Source: Flemingiibacterium sp045586505
Lineage (GTDB): Bacteria; Bacillota; Clostridia; Oscillospirales; CAG-272
Length of the DNA stretch: 64,000 bases
Assembly (NCBI GenBank): GCA_045586505.1
Contig: JAZNAL010000035.1
Coordinates: 62,001 to 126,000, forward strand
Direction of reading: 5' to 3'
Shown here: positions 40,966-49,965 of the stretch, one piece after another
Layout of the letters: every line of letters begins with the position of its first letter
Numbering within the stretch: position 1 is the stretch's first letter
Position numbers and translations under genes: made by a program
Notes under the pieces: model-generated
The model's database searches: none
Told to the model about the DNA's origin: nothing
Seen by the model: only the letters and a program-made list of their open reading frames with translations

Positions 40966-41139
40966 AGGCATCACCGCACAATTCTGATGGTGCAGATGCG
41001 CCGTCAGATTTTTCGTCAATCAAAACAAACCCCGGAAGCAAGAGCGACTCCTCTGCTGACGAAATTTGTGAAGAGTGACGGAAAAGATACAAGCAGATGT
41101 GCCATCAAGGCATTAGCCGCGAATTGTGCGGTGATGCCT
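40966..41139. mobile_element. 174-bp MITE-like element with 19-20 bp terminal inverted repeats
   Basis: Ends AGGCATCACCGCACAATTC and GAATTGTGCGGTGATGCCT are perfect inverses and are flanked on both sides by TA, as for Tc1/mariner-IS630 insertions. The inner arms also pair imperfectly (TGATGGTGCAGATG/CAGATGTGCCATCA, CGTCA/TGACG), so the whole folds into a long hairpin. No transposase ORF inside. Lies between mazF and the two-component system. Confidence 0.85.
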
Positions 41140-41214
41140 TAAGTATTATATGCGTGCCGGGGCTTACAAATGTGAGCCTCGGCTAATTGTTTTGTGAACT
41201 TTTGGCGAAGTGTA

Positions 41215-41244
41215 TTGCAATTTCAATCTGCGGGATGGTATAAT
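41215..41244 (+). promoter_or_regulatory. Promoter of the two-component operon
   Basis: TTGCAA (41215-41220), 18-bp spacer, TATAAT (41239-41244). Confidence 0.65.
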
Positions 41245-41282
41245 ATAAGTACAGTTAATACCAAAGGTGAAAGGATACGTAA

Positions 41283-41963
41283 ATGTACAGAATACTTACC
41301 GTTGACGATGAGGAAATGATACGCTCCCTCATCCGCAAGTATGCGGAATTTGAAGGTCACGTGGTGACCGAGGCAGCCGACGGGATGGAAGCGGTCAAGC
41401 TCTGCCGTGAAAAAGATTTCGATATCATAATAATGGACATCATGATGCCCGAACTTGACGGCTTCTCCGCCTGCCGTGAGATCCGCCGCACCAAAAATAC
41501 CCCCATCATAATGCTCTCCGCCAGAGGTGAGGAATACGATAAGATCAATGGCTTCGAGCTTGGCATCGACGATTACGTAGTCAAGCCCTTCTCGCCGAAG
41601 GAACTGATGCTCCGCATAGATGCAGTCTTAAAGCGTACCCGTTCCTCCGCTGCGCCCGTCTCACAGAACGAGGTCGTAGAGATTGAGGGACTCAAGGCAG
41701 ACATCACCGCACGCCTTGTCTACGTGGACGGTGTCAGAGTGGATATGTCCCCCAAGGAATACGATCTGTTCTTCTATATGCTGAGGAATCGCAACATTGC
41801 GCTCTCACGCGAAAAGCTGATCACCGAGGTATGGGGCTACGACTTTTACGGCGACGACCGCACGCTGGACACACACATAAAACTGCTGCGAAAGAGTCTC
41901 GGCGACTACGCGCGGCTGATCGTAACACTTAGAGGGGTAGGTTATCGCTTTGAGTCAAAATAG
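41283..41963 (+). CDS. OmpR-family response regulator
   Basis: 226 residues. Receiver domain with the acidic pair Asp8/Asp9, phospho-acceptor Asp52 (IIMDIMMPELDG) and Lys in VVKPFSP; C-terminal winged helix (about 125-226) with SPKEYDLFFYMLRN and RTLDTHIKLLRKSL. DNA-binding activator or repressor controlled by the sensor kinase encoded next. Stop overlaps the kinase start by 14 nt. Target genes and signal are not evident. Confidence 0.95.
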   Translation: MYRILTVDDEEMIRSLIRKYAEFEGHVVTEAADGMEAVKLCREKDFDIIIMDIMMPELDGFSACREIRRTKNTPIIMLSARGEEYDKINGFELGIDDYVVKPFSPKELMLRIDAVLKRTRSSAAPVSQNEVVEIEGLKADITARLVYVDGVRVDMSPKEYDLFFYMLRNRNIALSREKLITEVWGYDFYGDDRTLDTHIKLLRKSLGDYARLIVTLRGVGYRFESK

Positions 41964-43443
41964 ACGCACAAATAAAGGCAGAATGGGCATCAGATGGAAG
42001 TTTTTCGGCTATATGATGCTCTTTCTCCTCCTGCTGTTGGGGCTTTTATGGCTGTTTCAGGTCGTATTTTTCGGAGAGATCTATAAGACGATACGCATCT
42101 CCGAAATAAAGCGCACCGCCGACCATTTGTGCGACAGCATTGATGACAGTGACGCCGAGCTTCAGACGCTGGCACTGCAGTGTGCACGCGAAAAGCAGGT
42201 CTGCGTGCTTATCTTCGATGAGCACGGCAACATAATCTCCACCGAGGACGTGCTCTCCGACTGCATCGTTCACACGATGTCAGCGCGCAATATATACACC
42301 CTCTACACCTCCGCCCAGCGTGACGGCGGTGAAAAGCTGTCGCGGTTCCATCTTGACGCCTTCCGCAACATCCGCCCCGATATATTCGTATACGACGGAG
42401 TGAAGGCTGATGCCGTCGAGGATGACAACGCCGCGGAAAGTATAATCTACACCAAGGTCACCCATTCCGCGTCCCGAGGACGAGATATTGTCGTGATGCT
42501 GAACACCACTATCTCCCCCGTAGCATCCACGGTGCGCACGCTTCAGACCGAGCTTATTATCATCAGCATTCTGATGGCGTTACTTGCGGTACTTTTGTCC
42601 TTCTTGCTTGCACGCAGGATATCGGGACCGATCGTTGACATATGTAGGAGCGCCGGCGAGCTTGCACGCGGCAACTACGATGCGGATTTTACCGCCGACG
42701 GATACCGTGAGATCGCGGAGCTTTCCGACACGCTGTCCTATGCCGCCGCCGAGCTTTCCAAAACAGGCAAGCTCCAGCGTGAGCTGATTGCCAACATCTC
42801 CCACGATCTGCGTACTCCGCTGACCATGATAACCGGCTACGCCGAGATCATGCGCGACCTTCCTAACGAAAACACCCCCGAAAACGTGCAGATCATCATA
42901 GATGAGGCACGACGCTTATGCTCGCTTGTCAATGATGTTCTTGATATTTCAAAGTTCCAATCCGGAACACAGGAACTTGATATCACCGAATTTAATCTGA
43001 CCGAAACAGTACGCGAGGTCATCGGACGCTTTTCAAGGCTTACCGGTCAGGACGGATACACCATCGAATTTACAAGCGACTGCGATGTCATGACACGCGC
43101 AGATCGCACGCGGATATTGCAGGTCATCTATAATTTTATCAACAACGCCATCACCCATGCGGGAAATGACAAGACCGTGCTCATAACCCAGCGCGTAATA
43201 TACTGTCCCGACGGCGGGGTCAAGGTGCGCATTGAGGTCACCGATCACGGTGAGGGTATTCCCGAGGAAGCACTGCCGAGCATCTGGGATCGCTACTACA
43301 AGGTAGATAAGCTCCACCGCCGCGCACAGACTGGCTCGGGACTGGGACTGTCCATAGTCAAGCACATACTCGATCTTCACGGCGCCCGCTACGGCGTTGA
43401 CAGCCGCGAGGGTGTCGGTTCGACGTTCTGGTTCGAGCTATGA
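41950..43443 (+). CDS. Sensor histidine kinase
   Basis: 497 residues by the TTG at 41950, or 486 by ATG 41983; neither has a strong ribosome site. Membrane helix near residues 17-37, an extracellular sensor of about 160 residues, a second helix (IISILMALLAVLLSFLLA), HAMP domain, dimerisation domain with phospho-acceptor His285 (ANISHDLRTPL), then the ATPase domain with N box (NFINNAITHA), G1 (DHGEGIPEE) and G2 (GSGLGLSI). All catalytic boxes intact. Pairs with the preceding regulator. Confidence 0.94.
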   Translation: MSQNRRTNKGRMGIRWKFFGYMMLFLLLLLGLLWLFQVVFFGEIYKTIRISEIKRTADHLCDSIDDSDAELQTLALQCAREKQVCVLIFDEHGNIISTEDVLSDCIVHTMSARNIYTLYTSAQRDGGEKLSRFHLDAFRNIRPDIFVYDGVKADAVEDDNAAESIIYTKVTHSASRGRDIVVMLNTTISPVASTVRTLQTELIIISILMALLAVLLSFLLARRISGPIVDICRSAGELARGNYDADFTADGYREIAELSDTLSYAAAELSKTGKLQRELIANISHDLRTPLTMITGYAEIMRDLPNENTPENVQIIIDEARRLCSLVNDVLDISKFQSGTQELDITEFNLTETVREVIGRFSRLTGQDGYTIEFTSDCDVMTRADRTRILQVIYNFINNAITHAGNDKTVLITQRVIYCPDGGVKVRIEVTDHGEGIPEEALPSIWDRYYKVDKLHRRAQTGSGLGLSIVKHILDLHGARYGVDSREGVGSTFWFEL

Positions 43444-43635
43444 TGGAATCTCAAAGAGAAACAGCGCTATGTGCGCGATCCCATAAATAATGAAATGTGC
43501 ACTCTTTACTACGCGCACATCTGCCATCATGCGTCTACACCGAGATCGAAGCTGCGGAGTGTCTCACCTGCCGCCATAATGACCGCACACGTGAGCTTCT
43601 CTACCGCAATCCTATCTGTCCGTCATAGATCAATA
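43444..43635. other. Intergenic stretch, possible gene remnant
   Basis: A 192-bp GC-normal stretch without a good ORF. One frame reads LRAHLPSCVYTEIEAAECLTCRHNDRTREL in pieces and ends in TAG near 43629. The Cys spacing looks protein-like but lacks an SD, so it may be a relic. Nothing else is seen. Confidence 0.25.
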
Positions 43636-43686
43636 AAGCACAACCACCGACTCACTTAACGAGTAAAGCCGGTGGTTGTGCTTTTG
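43636..43686. terminator. Bidirectional terminator between kinase and kdgK
   Basis: Stem AGCACAACCACCG/CGGTGGTTGTGCT, with T-runs in both directions. Confidence 0.8.
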
Positions 43687-43712
43687 TTATATCAACAGAA
43701 TAATAATGTCGT

Positions 43713-44735
43713 TTATCTCTGTACTCTGCCGGATGCGTTTCCGCCTGCGAGAGCCTCTACCTCGGCTACCGACACAAGGTTGAAGTCGTGCTCGATAGTA
43801 TGCTTGAGGCAGGATGCCGCAACAGCGAAATTGATAGCCTTCTGATCGTCGTAACCGGAAAGAAGCGAGTATATAAGACCGCCGCCGAAGCTGTCGCCGC
43901 CGCCTACACGGTCAACAATGCGTACAAGATACTTCGGCGAGAAGTAAGCCTTACCATCGGAGTAAAGCATAGCCGCCCACTCGTTGTCGGATGCGGAAAT
44001 GCTTCCGCGAAGAGTGATAGCAACCTTTTCAAAGCCGAATTTCTCGGTAAGCTGACGTGCAACGCTGATGTAACCGTCGTGGTTTACCTTACCTGCGGTA
44101 AGGTCTGTATCTTCCGCCTCAATACCGAATACGTCCTTTGCGTCCTCTTCGTTTGCGATACAAACGTCAACATAGGGCATAAGAGTAGACATAACCGCCT
44201 CAGCCTCTTTGTTTGTCCAAAGCTTCTTGCGGTAGTTAAGGTCGCAGCTTATCTTGATACCAAGCTCCTTTGCTGCCTTACAAGCTTCAAGGCAGACTGC
44301 GGGCATTTCTCCGCCCAGTGCGGGAGTGATACCGGTGAAGTGGAACCAGTCAGCACCGTCAAAGATCTTCTTCCAATCGAAATCGGAAGTGGAAGCCTTT
44401 GCAATAGCAGAACCTGCACGGTCATAAATAACCTTGGAAGCTCTCTGAGAAGCACCCTTCTCACAGAAATAGATACCGAGTCTTTCGCCGCCGCGAACGA
44501 TAAGATCAGTATTAACACCAAAACGGCGAAGCTCGTTTATAGCACTCTGACCGATCTCATGTGCCGGAACCTTGGTAACAAAAGCCGCATCCATACCGTA
44601 GTTGGCAAGTGATACTGCAACATTTGCCTCTCCGCCTGCATAAGAAGCCTCGAATTTTCCAGCCTGAACGAAGCGAAGATATCCTTCGGGGTTAAGGCGC
44701 ATCATCAATTCGCCGAAAGTAATAATTCTTTTCAT
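43713..44735 (-). CDS. kdgK: PfkB-family sugar kinase, probable 2-keto-3-deoxygluconate kinase
   Basis: 340 residues. PfkB fold: start RIITFGELMMRLNPEGYLRF, the substrate GG pair in YAGGEANVAVSLANYG, and the anion hole with catalytic Asp in DRVGGGDSFGGGL. The N-terminus and the segment FHFTGITPALG match KdgK, which makes KDPG in the hexuronate pathway. Fructokinase or another ketose kinase is possible. The ATG follows AAAGGAG. It diverges from an AraC regulator likely to control it. Confidence 0.82.
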   Translation of the reverse strand: MKRIITFGELMMRLNPEGYLRFVQAGKFEASYAGGEANVAVSLANYGMDAAFVTKVPAHEIGQSAINELRRFGVNTDLIVRGGERLGIYFCEKGASQRASKVIYDRAGSAIAKASTSDFDWKKIFDGADWFHFTGITPALGGEMPAVCLEACKAAKELGIKISCDLNYRKKLWTNKEAEAVMSTLMPYVDVCIANEEDAKDVFGIEAEDTDLTAGKVNHDGYISVARQLTEKFGFEKVAITLRGSISASDNEWAAMLYSDGKAYFSPKYLVRIVDRVGGGDSFGGGLIYSLLSGYDDQKAINFAVAASCLKHTIEHDFNLVSVAEVEALAGGNASGRVQR

Positions 44736-44897
44736 GTTTTTTCTCCTTTATATTAATTATTTTTGTTTCTTAATGGGGTACAGAACCGTCTGCGACAGTA
44801 TTCATGCGACGCGATAACAAAACACACTTCGCATATTTTACTTTTTAAGTATAACATTTAATTTTAACAATGTATATGGTTTATTTTGCTTTTGATA

Positions 44898-44926
44898 TTG
44901 ACAATGCTGCTAAATTGGTGTAATAT
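44898..44926 (+). promoter_or_regulatory. Promoter of the AraC regulator next to kdgK
   Basis: TTGACA (44898-44903), 17-bp spacer, TAATAT (44921-44926). Confidence 0.65.
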
Positions 44927-44959
44927 ATAAGTATCAGCTGCTTTTGAGGAGGTATTATA

Positions 44960-45775
44960 TTGGACGACACCATCGAAAAACAAACCGGTATGCTTTTTGA
45001 ACACCACATCAAATCCGAAGATGCCACATTCACGTATGCACGGGGCAAAAGCGCTAAATCCGGCAAGGAGTTTCATGTTTTTCACGAAATCATTCTGGTC
45101 ATGGACGGAAGTGCCGAATTTATCACCGAAAGCATTCGCACTCAAGTATCTCCGGGCACACTTATAATCATTCCGAAAGAAACCTACCATCAACTTACTA
45201 TCCTAAGCACACAAGAGGACTATTGCCGTTGTCTTATCAACTTTTATGATCAACCGGTACTCTCAGGTCTTTCGGAGCGTGCCGTACAATCTCCAATAGT
45301 CATGCAAAGTGATAAAAACATTGAATATCTCTTTGAACGGCTTATCAAAAACATTGACAGCGAAAATTCAAGCTTACTGCTTGGCTCTGTTTTAGTCCTC
45401 TTGTTAAGTGAAATTATCGAAAAAAGCAGTGCATACACAAGGGAAACATCTCAAAATCCGTTTGTGATAAATGCGGTAAAATATATCAATGATAATATCA
45501 ACCGAAAAATCACTGTCGATAAAATTGCAAAAGAATGTATGGTATCCCCTTCTTCCCTTTCGCACATTTTCAAAAAGGAGATGAATACTTCTCTTTACAA
45601 ATTCATTATCAAGAAAAGGCTTATAAACGCCTACCATCGTATCATGTCCGGTGAAGCGGCGACAACAGCCGCAATAGAATGCGGATTCAGCGACTATTCG
45701 GGATTCTACAAGCAATACAAAAAAATGTTCGGTATATCTCCGTCAGAAAAAATCACCGGATTTAACAAACAGTAG
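44960..45775 (+). CDS. AraC-family transcriptional regulator
   Basis: 271 residues. N-terminal cupin-like sensing domain (about 20-150: VSPGTLIIIPKETYHQLTIL) and C-terminal double helix-turn-helix (about 170-265: ITVDKIAKECMVSPSSLSHIFKKE, AIECGFSDYSGFYKQYKKMFGISP). The TTG start follows GAGGAGG by 7-8 nt. Divergent from kdgK, its probable target. A sugar or uronate inducer is expected but cannot be named. Confidence 0.9.
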   Translation: MDDTIEKQTGMLFEHHIKSEDATFTYARGKSAKSGKEFHVFHEIILVMDGSAEFITESIRTQVSPGTLIIIPKETYHQLTILSTQEDYCRCLINFYDQPVLSGLSERAVQSPIVMQSDKNIEYLFERLIKNIDSENSSLLLGSVLVLLLSEIIEKSSAYTRETSQNPFVINAVKYINDNINRKITVDKIAKECMVSPSSLSHIFKKEMNTSLYKFIIKKRLINAYHRIMSGEAATTAAIECGFSDYSGFYKQYKKMFGISPSEKITGFNKQ

Positions 45776-45802
45776 CCGGCAAGTACCAACATATACTTTC
45801 AG

Positions 45803-45847
45803 AAAAACCGCTTCCTTTCGCCTACACTAGGCAAAAAGGAAGCGGTC
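45803..45847. terminator. Bidirectional terminator between AraC and GH2 genes
   Basis: Stem ACCGCTTCCTTT/AAAGGAAGCGGT (loop region partly paired CGCC/GGC), convergent position. Confidence 0.75.
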
Positions 45848-45859
45848 GTTCATTTCAGC

Positions 45860-48133
45860 TTATTTTAAGTTCTTAGGCTTGCGGATGCGGTTAAGCTGCT
45901 TGTTAAATTTCAAGAGTTCTTCCTTGGTAAAGCTGATATTCATCATGCCCATCATACTTGTCAAACGGAGAACTGTAAAGCCGCCCATCATTTGCATGAG
46001 CCCGCCGTCTGCCTTGAGATCAACTTTAAAGCCGCCCTTCGACTTATCCTTCGGTCCTTTGCCCTTCTTGTTGGCATCCATCTTCTTCTTTATCTTAAGA
46101 CCGACCGTGAGGAACCAAAGCTTGCCGAGCTTCGACTGCATAATATCGGAAATCTTATCGTTAAGCGAATATCTGCCGTTAACCTCAACAACATCGAACC
46201 AGTTGAGGACCGCGCCAACTTCCTTCAGAACGTAATCCATGTTGCGCTCTGCCACCTTGCGAATCTTACCCTCGTCGGAAAGTTCGCCCGCTTTGGCGAC
46301 GATAGTCGATTCTCCTACGTTCTTTACGTCAAAATAGAAGAAATGATCGGGAGCCGTCTTCTTGCCGATGCTCTCGCCGTTCACGAAAAGCTCAACCTCG
46401 GGCTGATTGGAGTATACCGTAACCTTGGTTACATCCTCTACACGGTCGATGTATCTCTTGCCGCAGAGATGTACGAAAGGCTCATCGGAAAGCCACGCCT
46501 TGTATGCATAGAACGCGTCCTTCTTATACTTTCTGTCCATTGTGACGAGTCCCTTATGGTTCTGACCGTTCTCGCCGCCCTCGGCTCTTGCGTCGGCACC
46601 GAAATCAAACATATTCCATACATGGGAAGCCCAGATATATTTACGCGAGAACAGCTGCTTTATAAGCTCCTCGTGATAATACGCCTGATACTCCTCGGTA
46701 TAGTCACCCTGCTTGGGTTCGCTGGTATGCCAGTTAAGAGCCTCGCAGCCGTACTCGGAGCAGCCTATCGGAATAGTCGGATGGGTCTCGTGGAACTTAT
46801 CAAACCAAGGGCCGTTCATACTCGTGTCGCCGCCGTACCAGCCGAAATAGTGGTTGTAGGATACAACATCGGGGATCTGGAGATACGGGTCGTCCATTTT
46901 GCACATGGAAACCGCCGCAATGGTGGTCAGACGGGTTTTATCCATCTCGTGAACGAGATCGTTGAGAATACGGTGATTCTCGAGCAGATCCTCGTCCGAG
47001 CCGCCGATGGAGATCTCATTGGAAAGTCCCCATACAACAATAGATGCGTGGTTGTAGTTCTGAGAGATAAGCTCCTTCATCTGCGAGATTGTGTTCTCAC
47101 GACCACCGGGCATATGCTTCGAGATATAAGGGATCTCCGCCCAGATAACAAGTCCCTTTTCGTCGCACAGATCGTAGAAATACTGATCGTGCTGATAGTG
47201 CGCAAGACGGATTGTAGTTGTGTCGACCTCCATAATGAGGTCGATATCCTCTTCGTGATGCTCGGGAAGAAGAGCATTTCCTACGCCAAGTCTGTCCTGA
47301 TGACGGGATACGCCGCGAAGCGGATATTCCTCGCCGTTTAAAATAAAGCCGTTATCAGGATCTATCTTGAAGGTGCGGCAGCCGAAGCGATTGCAGACGT
47401 TGTCAAGCACAGCTTCGCCCTCGACGAGCTCAACCTCACAGCAGTAGAGGTAAGGGTCGCGGCGTCCGTGCCAGAGGTGAACGTCCTTTATGTCGAATAC
47501 TACCTTGGTGTCGGTGGATTCGATCTTCTGAATCTCGTTCTCGTCCTTGTCATAAATGGTATAAACAAGCTTCTGCGTGTCGGTGAGGTTGGTTACATAT
47601 ACCTCTACCTCAACCTTTGCGTCCTTGCCCTCGACAGCAGGAGTGATCTTAAGTCCGGGTGCGCCGTAATAATCAAGGTCGAAATGCGACTTGTTTACAG
47701 CGATAAGGTTTACGTCACGGTAAAGACCACCGTAGAATGTGAAGTCCGCCATCTGCGGATAAACGGTTTCGTTTGGCGAGTTATCAACTACGATAGCGAT
47801 ATCGGTTTCGTCCGCGAGCTTGCCTGTCAGGTCAACTCTCCATGTCGAATAACCGCCGTCGTGATGCGCGAGCTTCTCGCCGCCAACGTATACGTCAGCG
47901 GAGGAGTTAGCGCCGCGGATCTCGAGGTAGTAGCAATCAGCCGCAGGAAGGTCTGCCTTCTTGAGCGTCTTTACATAAAGGCAAGGGCCGCGGAAATAGT
48001 CGTTGCCGCCGTCGTGACCATCCACCGCGTTCCATGTGTGCGGAAGGCTAATGCTCTCGCCCTCACGCGCGGTGATGTCCGTAGTATTTTTGATAAAAAG
48101 CCAATCTTTGTTAAGGTTTAAAACGTTTCTCAC
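45860..48133 (-). CDS. Glycoside hydrolase family 2 (β-galactosidase/β-glucuronidase type)
   Basis: 757 residues, no signal peptide, so it works on imported sugars. Domains: jelly-roll sugar-binding (about 1-170), Ig-like (about 175-275), TIM barrel (about 280-570) with acid/base Glu in WGLSNEIS (near 374) and nucleophile Glu in GCSEYGCEALN (near 457). NHKGLVTMDRKYKKDAFY holds an N-x-K as in β-glucuronidases, but similar β-galactosidases have it too, so specificity is open. After an Ig-like domain the last 100 residues are unusual: a Lys/Gly-rich linker, then a Met-rich block ending FTKEELLKFNKQLNRIRKPK. Start GTG 48133, 7 nt after AAAGGAG. Operon with the GPH symporter. Confidence 0.9.
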   Translation of the reverse strand: MRNVLNLNKDWLFIKNTTDITAREGESISLPHTWNAVDGHDGGNDYFRGPCLYVKTLKKADLPAADCYYLEIRGANSSADVYVGGEKLAHHDGGYSTWRVDLTGKLADETDIAIVVDNSPNETVYPQMADFTFYGGLYRDVNLIAVNKSHFDLDYYGAPGLKITPAVEGKDAKVEVEVYVTNLTDTQKLVYTIYDKDENEIQKIESTDTKVVFDIKDVHLWHGRRDPYLYCCEVELVEGEAVLDNVCNRFGCRTFKIDPDNGFILNGEEYPLRGVSRHQDRLGVGNALLPEHHEEDIDLIMEVDTTTIRLAHYQHDQYFYDLCDEKGLVIWAEIPYISKHMPGGRENTISQMKELISQNYNHASIVVWGLSNEISIGGSDEDLLENHRILNDLVHEMDKTRLTTIAAVSMCKMDDPYLQIPDVVSYNHYFGWYGGDTSMNGPWFDKFHETHPTIPIGCSEYGCEALNWHTSEPKQGDYTEEYQAYYHEELIKQLFSRKYIWASHVWNMFDFGADARAEGGENGQNHKGLVTMDRKYKKDAFYAYKAWLSDEPFVHLCGKRYIDRVEDVTKVTVYSNQPEVELFVNGESIGKKTAPDHFFYFDVKNVGESTIVAKAGELSDEGKIRKVAERNMDYVLKEVGAVLNWFDVVEVNGRYSLNDKISDIMQSKLGKLWFLTVGLKIKKKMDANKKGKGPKDKSKGGFKVDLKADGGLMQMMGGFTVLRLTSMMGMMNISFTKEELLKFNKQLNRIRKPKNLK

Positions 48134-48160
48134 TGTGTATCTCCTTTGTATAATAGACGA

Positions 48161-48186
48161 TGCCCGACAATTTTCACCGTCGGGCA
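48161..48186 (-). other. Intergenic hairpin between symporter and GH2 genes
   Basis: Stem TGCCCGAC/GTCGGGCA with a 10-nt loop and no T-run. Probably an mRNA processing or stability element that adjusts the two products. Confidence 0.45.
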
Positions 48187-48200
48187 CCTTAAAGTCAGAT

Positions 48201-49685
48201 TTATTCTGCTATCTGCGCCTCAACGTCACGTCCGAGCTCCTTGTTCATCTGTGCAAGCGTGTTCTTGTCAAGGTTGTAGATGATGCCAACACCAACAAAC
48301 TGTATGATTGCAGAGAAGAGGTAGAGACCTGCCACGAGCCAGCACATATTGTGAGACGTCTGGAAGGACTGACCTTCTGTGCCAAGGTCGGAAACGTATC
48401 CGAGAGCGCCCATAAGAAGAAGCACGATAGAAGGACCTACGCCCTGAGCAAGCTTACGGAAGAAGGAGTGAAGTGCATATACGGTGCCTTCCTCTCGCTT
48501 GCCGAACTTCCATTCCGCATAGTCGATAGCGTCTGCCATAAGAGCCCACGATACGCAAGTGTAAACACCCATGCCGAGACCGAAAAATACGAGACCTACC
48601 ATATAAACAATGAGAGCAGTATCAACATCCTTGATCAACGGGAATACGACCATAATAACACCGCCGACAAGGGACACCAACATACCGCCAACGCTTGCTT
48701 CCTTCTTACCGAACCTTTCAACAAGCTTCTTAATGAAAGGAATGAAGAGGAACATGGGGAGGAAACCGATAAGCATTACAACGCCGGAAAGCTGAGCCTT
48801 GCCGAAGTATGTAGCGAACATTACCGTAGTAGCAGTTGTTGCGGACTGCATACCTAAAAACATACCCATAGCCGCAAGGGTTGCACCAACTGCGGGGCGA
48901 TTCTTCATAAAATTGCCTATAGCGGAGAAAACATTGAACTTTCCGTCACCTTCGCTTGTCTTCACGGAATACTCGTCAACACGGATGGTGATCTTCTTTA
49001 TCATAAACATAAAGAATGCAAAGCCGATTACGCCCATAATAAGAGCTGCGATAAAGACTCTGTCGCCAAGAAGAGTCTGAACCTGCTTGCCAGTTTCTTC
49101 GTTGATTACAGGGTTGCCTGCTTCGTCAACAACGTTTTCCCAAATGAGAAAAGGAAGAATAATGCTGGGGAGCATATTACCAACCATAGAGCCGATGGAT
49201 CTCCAAGTGGAAAGCTGGGCTCTTTCGGAAGGGACGTCAGTAACAAGTGAAAGCATAGAGCCGTAGGGAACGTTTGCCATTGTGTAAGCTGCGTCCCAGA
49301 TAACGTAACCGAGTATGAACAGAATAGCCTTAATGACTACGGATGCATTCGGGAACGGGAGGAATACTGCCGCGCCGCCAAGGATAAGACCAAGTGCACC
49401 GATAAAGATGTATGTCTTGAACTTACCCATCTTATATCTGCGTTTATCTGCATCGATCATTGCACCGATAATGGGATCGTTAATTGCGTCCCAGATCTGA
49501 ACGAGAAGGAGAAGCGCAGAGAGAAGACCTGTTTCCATAGTCATATAAATAAGCCAGAACGTCTGCACAGTTCCTTTAAGACCAAAGCTCATATTGCAGC
49601 CAATGTCGCCTGCTGCATAAGCCAGCTTGTCAAGCATGCCAAACTTGCGATGTCCGTTTGCGTCAAGCTTAAGTTGTTTTTTCAT
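48201..49685 (-). CDS. GPH-family sugar:cation symporter
   Basis: About 494 residues, 12 membrane helices of the glycoside-pentoside-hexuronide family (MelB, UidB, XynB relatives). Hallmarks: KLAYAAGDIGCNMSFGL at the start, the loop DAINDPIIGAMIDADKRRYKMGKFKTYI with the cation-site Asp residues, and CVSWALMADAIDYAEWKFGKREEGTVYAL late. Imports the glycoside or uronide split by the GH2 enzyme encoded next. An in-frame ATG at 49697 (MVTTMKKQ) is equally possible, as the GGAAAGGG site suits neither perfectly. Confidence 0.92.
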   Translation of the reverse strand: MKKQLKLDANGHRKFGMLDKLAYAAGDIGCNMSFGLKGTVQTFWLIYMTMETGLLSALLLLVQIWDAINDPIIGAMIDADKRRYKMGKFKTYIFIGALGLILGGAAVFLPFPNASVVIKAILFILGYVIWDAAYTMANVPYGSMLSLVTDVPSERAQLSTWRSIGSMVGNMLPSIILPFLIWENVVDEAGNPVINEETGKQVQTLLGDRVFIAALIMGVIGFAFFMFMIKKITIRVDEYSVKTSEGDGKFNVFSAIGNFMKNRPAVGATLAAMGMFLGMQSATTATTVMFATYFGKAQLSGVVMLIGFLPMFLFIPFIKKLVERFGKKEASVGGMLVSLVGGVIMVVFPLIKDVDTALIVYMVGLVFFGLGMGVYTCVSWALMADAIDYAEWKFGKREEGTVYALHSFFRKLAQGVGPSIVLLLMGALGYVSDLGTEGQSFQTSHNMCWLVAGLYLFSAIIQFVGVGIIYNLDKNTLAQMNKELGRDVEAQIAE

Positions 49686-49849
49686 AGTTGTTACCATCCC
49701 TTTCCAAATGTTTTTAAATAGAATCAGTAAATCCAAGGCAAAAATTCAACAGTGCACATCTACATTAAGTATAAATCATTTTCAAAATATGCGTGAGTAT
49801 TTTTTTACACTGTTTTTGTATTTTTTTCATATTTCCAGCAAAATATATG

Positions 49850-49878
49850 TTGTAATTATTTAAAAAATATGATATAAT
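49850..49878 (+). promoter_or_regulatory. Promoter of the second AraC regulator
   Basis: TTGTAA (49850-49855), 17-bp spacer, TATAAT (49873-49878). Confidence 0.6.
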
Positions 49879-49965
49879 ATTCGCAGTATTAGAAAATATG
49901 CTCAAATAGCAACCGATCAGATTTCCGTTTCCCGACTTTTAAATTTAAGTTAAGGAGATTTAACC

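Noticed and set aside
45992..47341. 449-codon open frame on the plus strand across the GH2 gene
   Set aside because: Antisense shadow of an intact enzyme.
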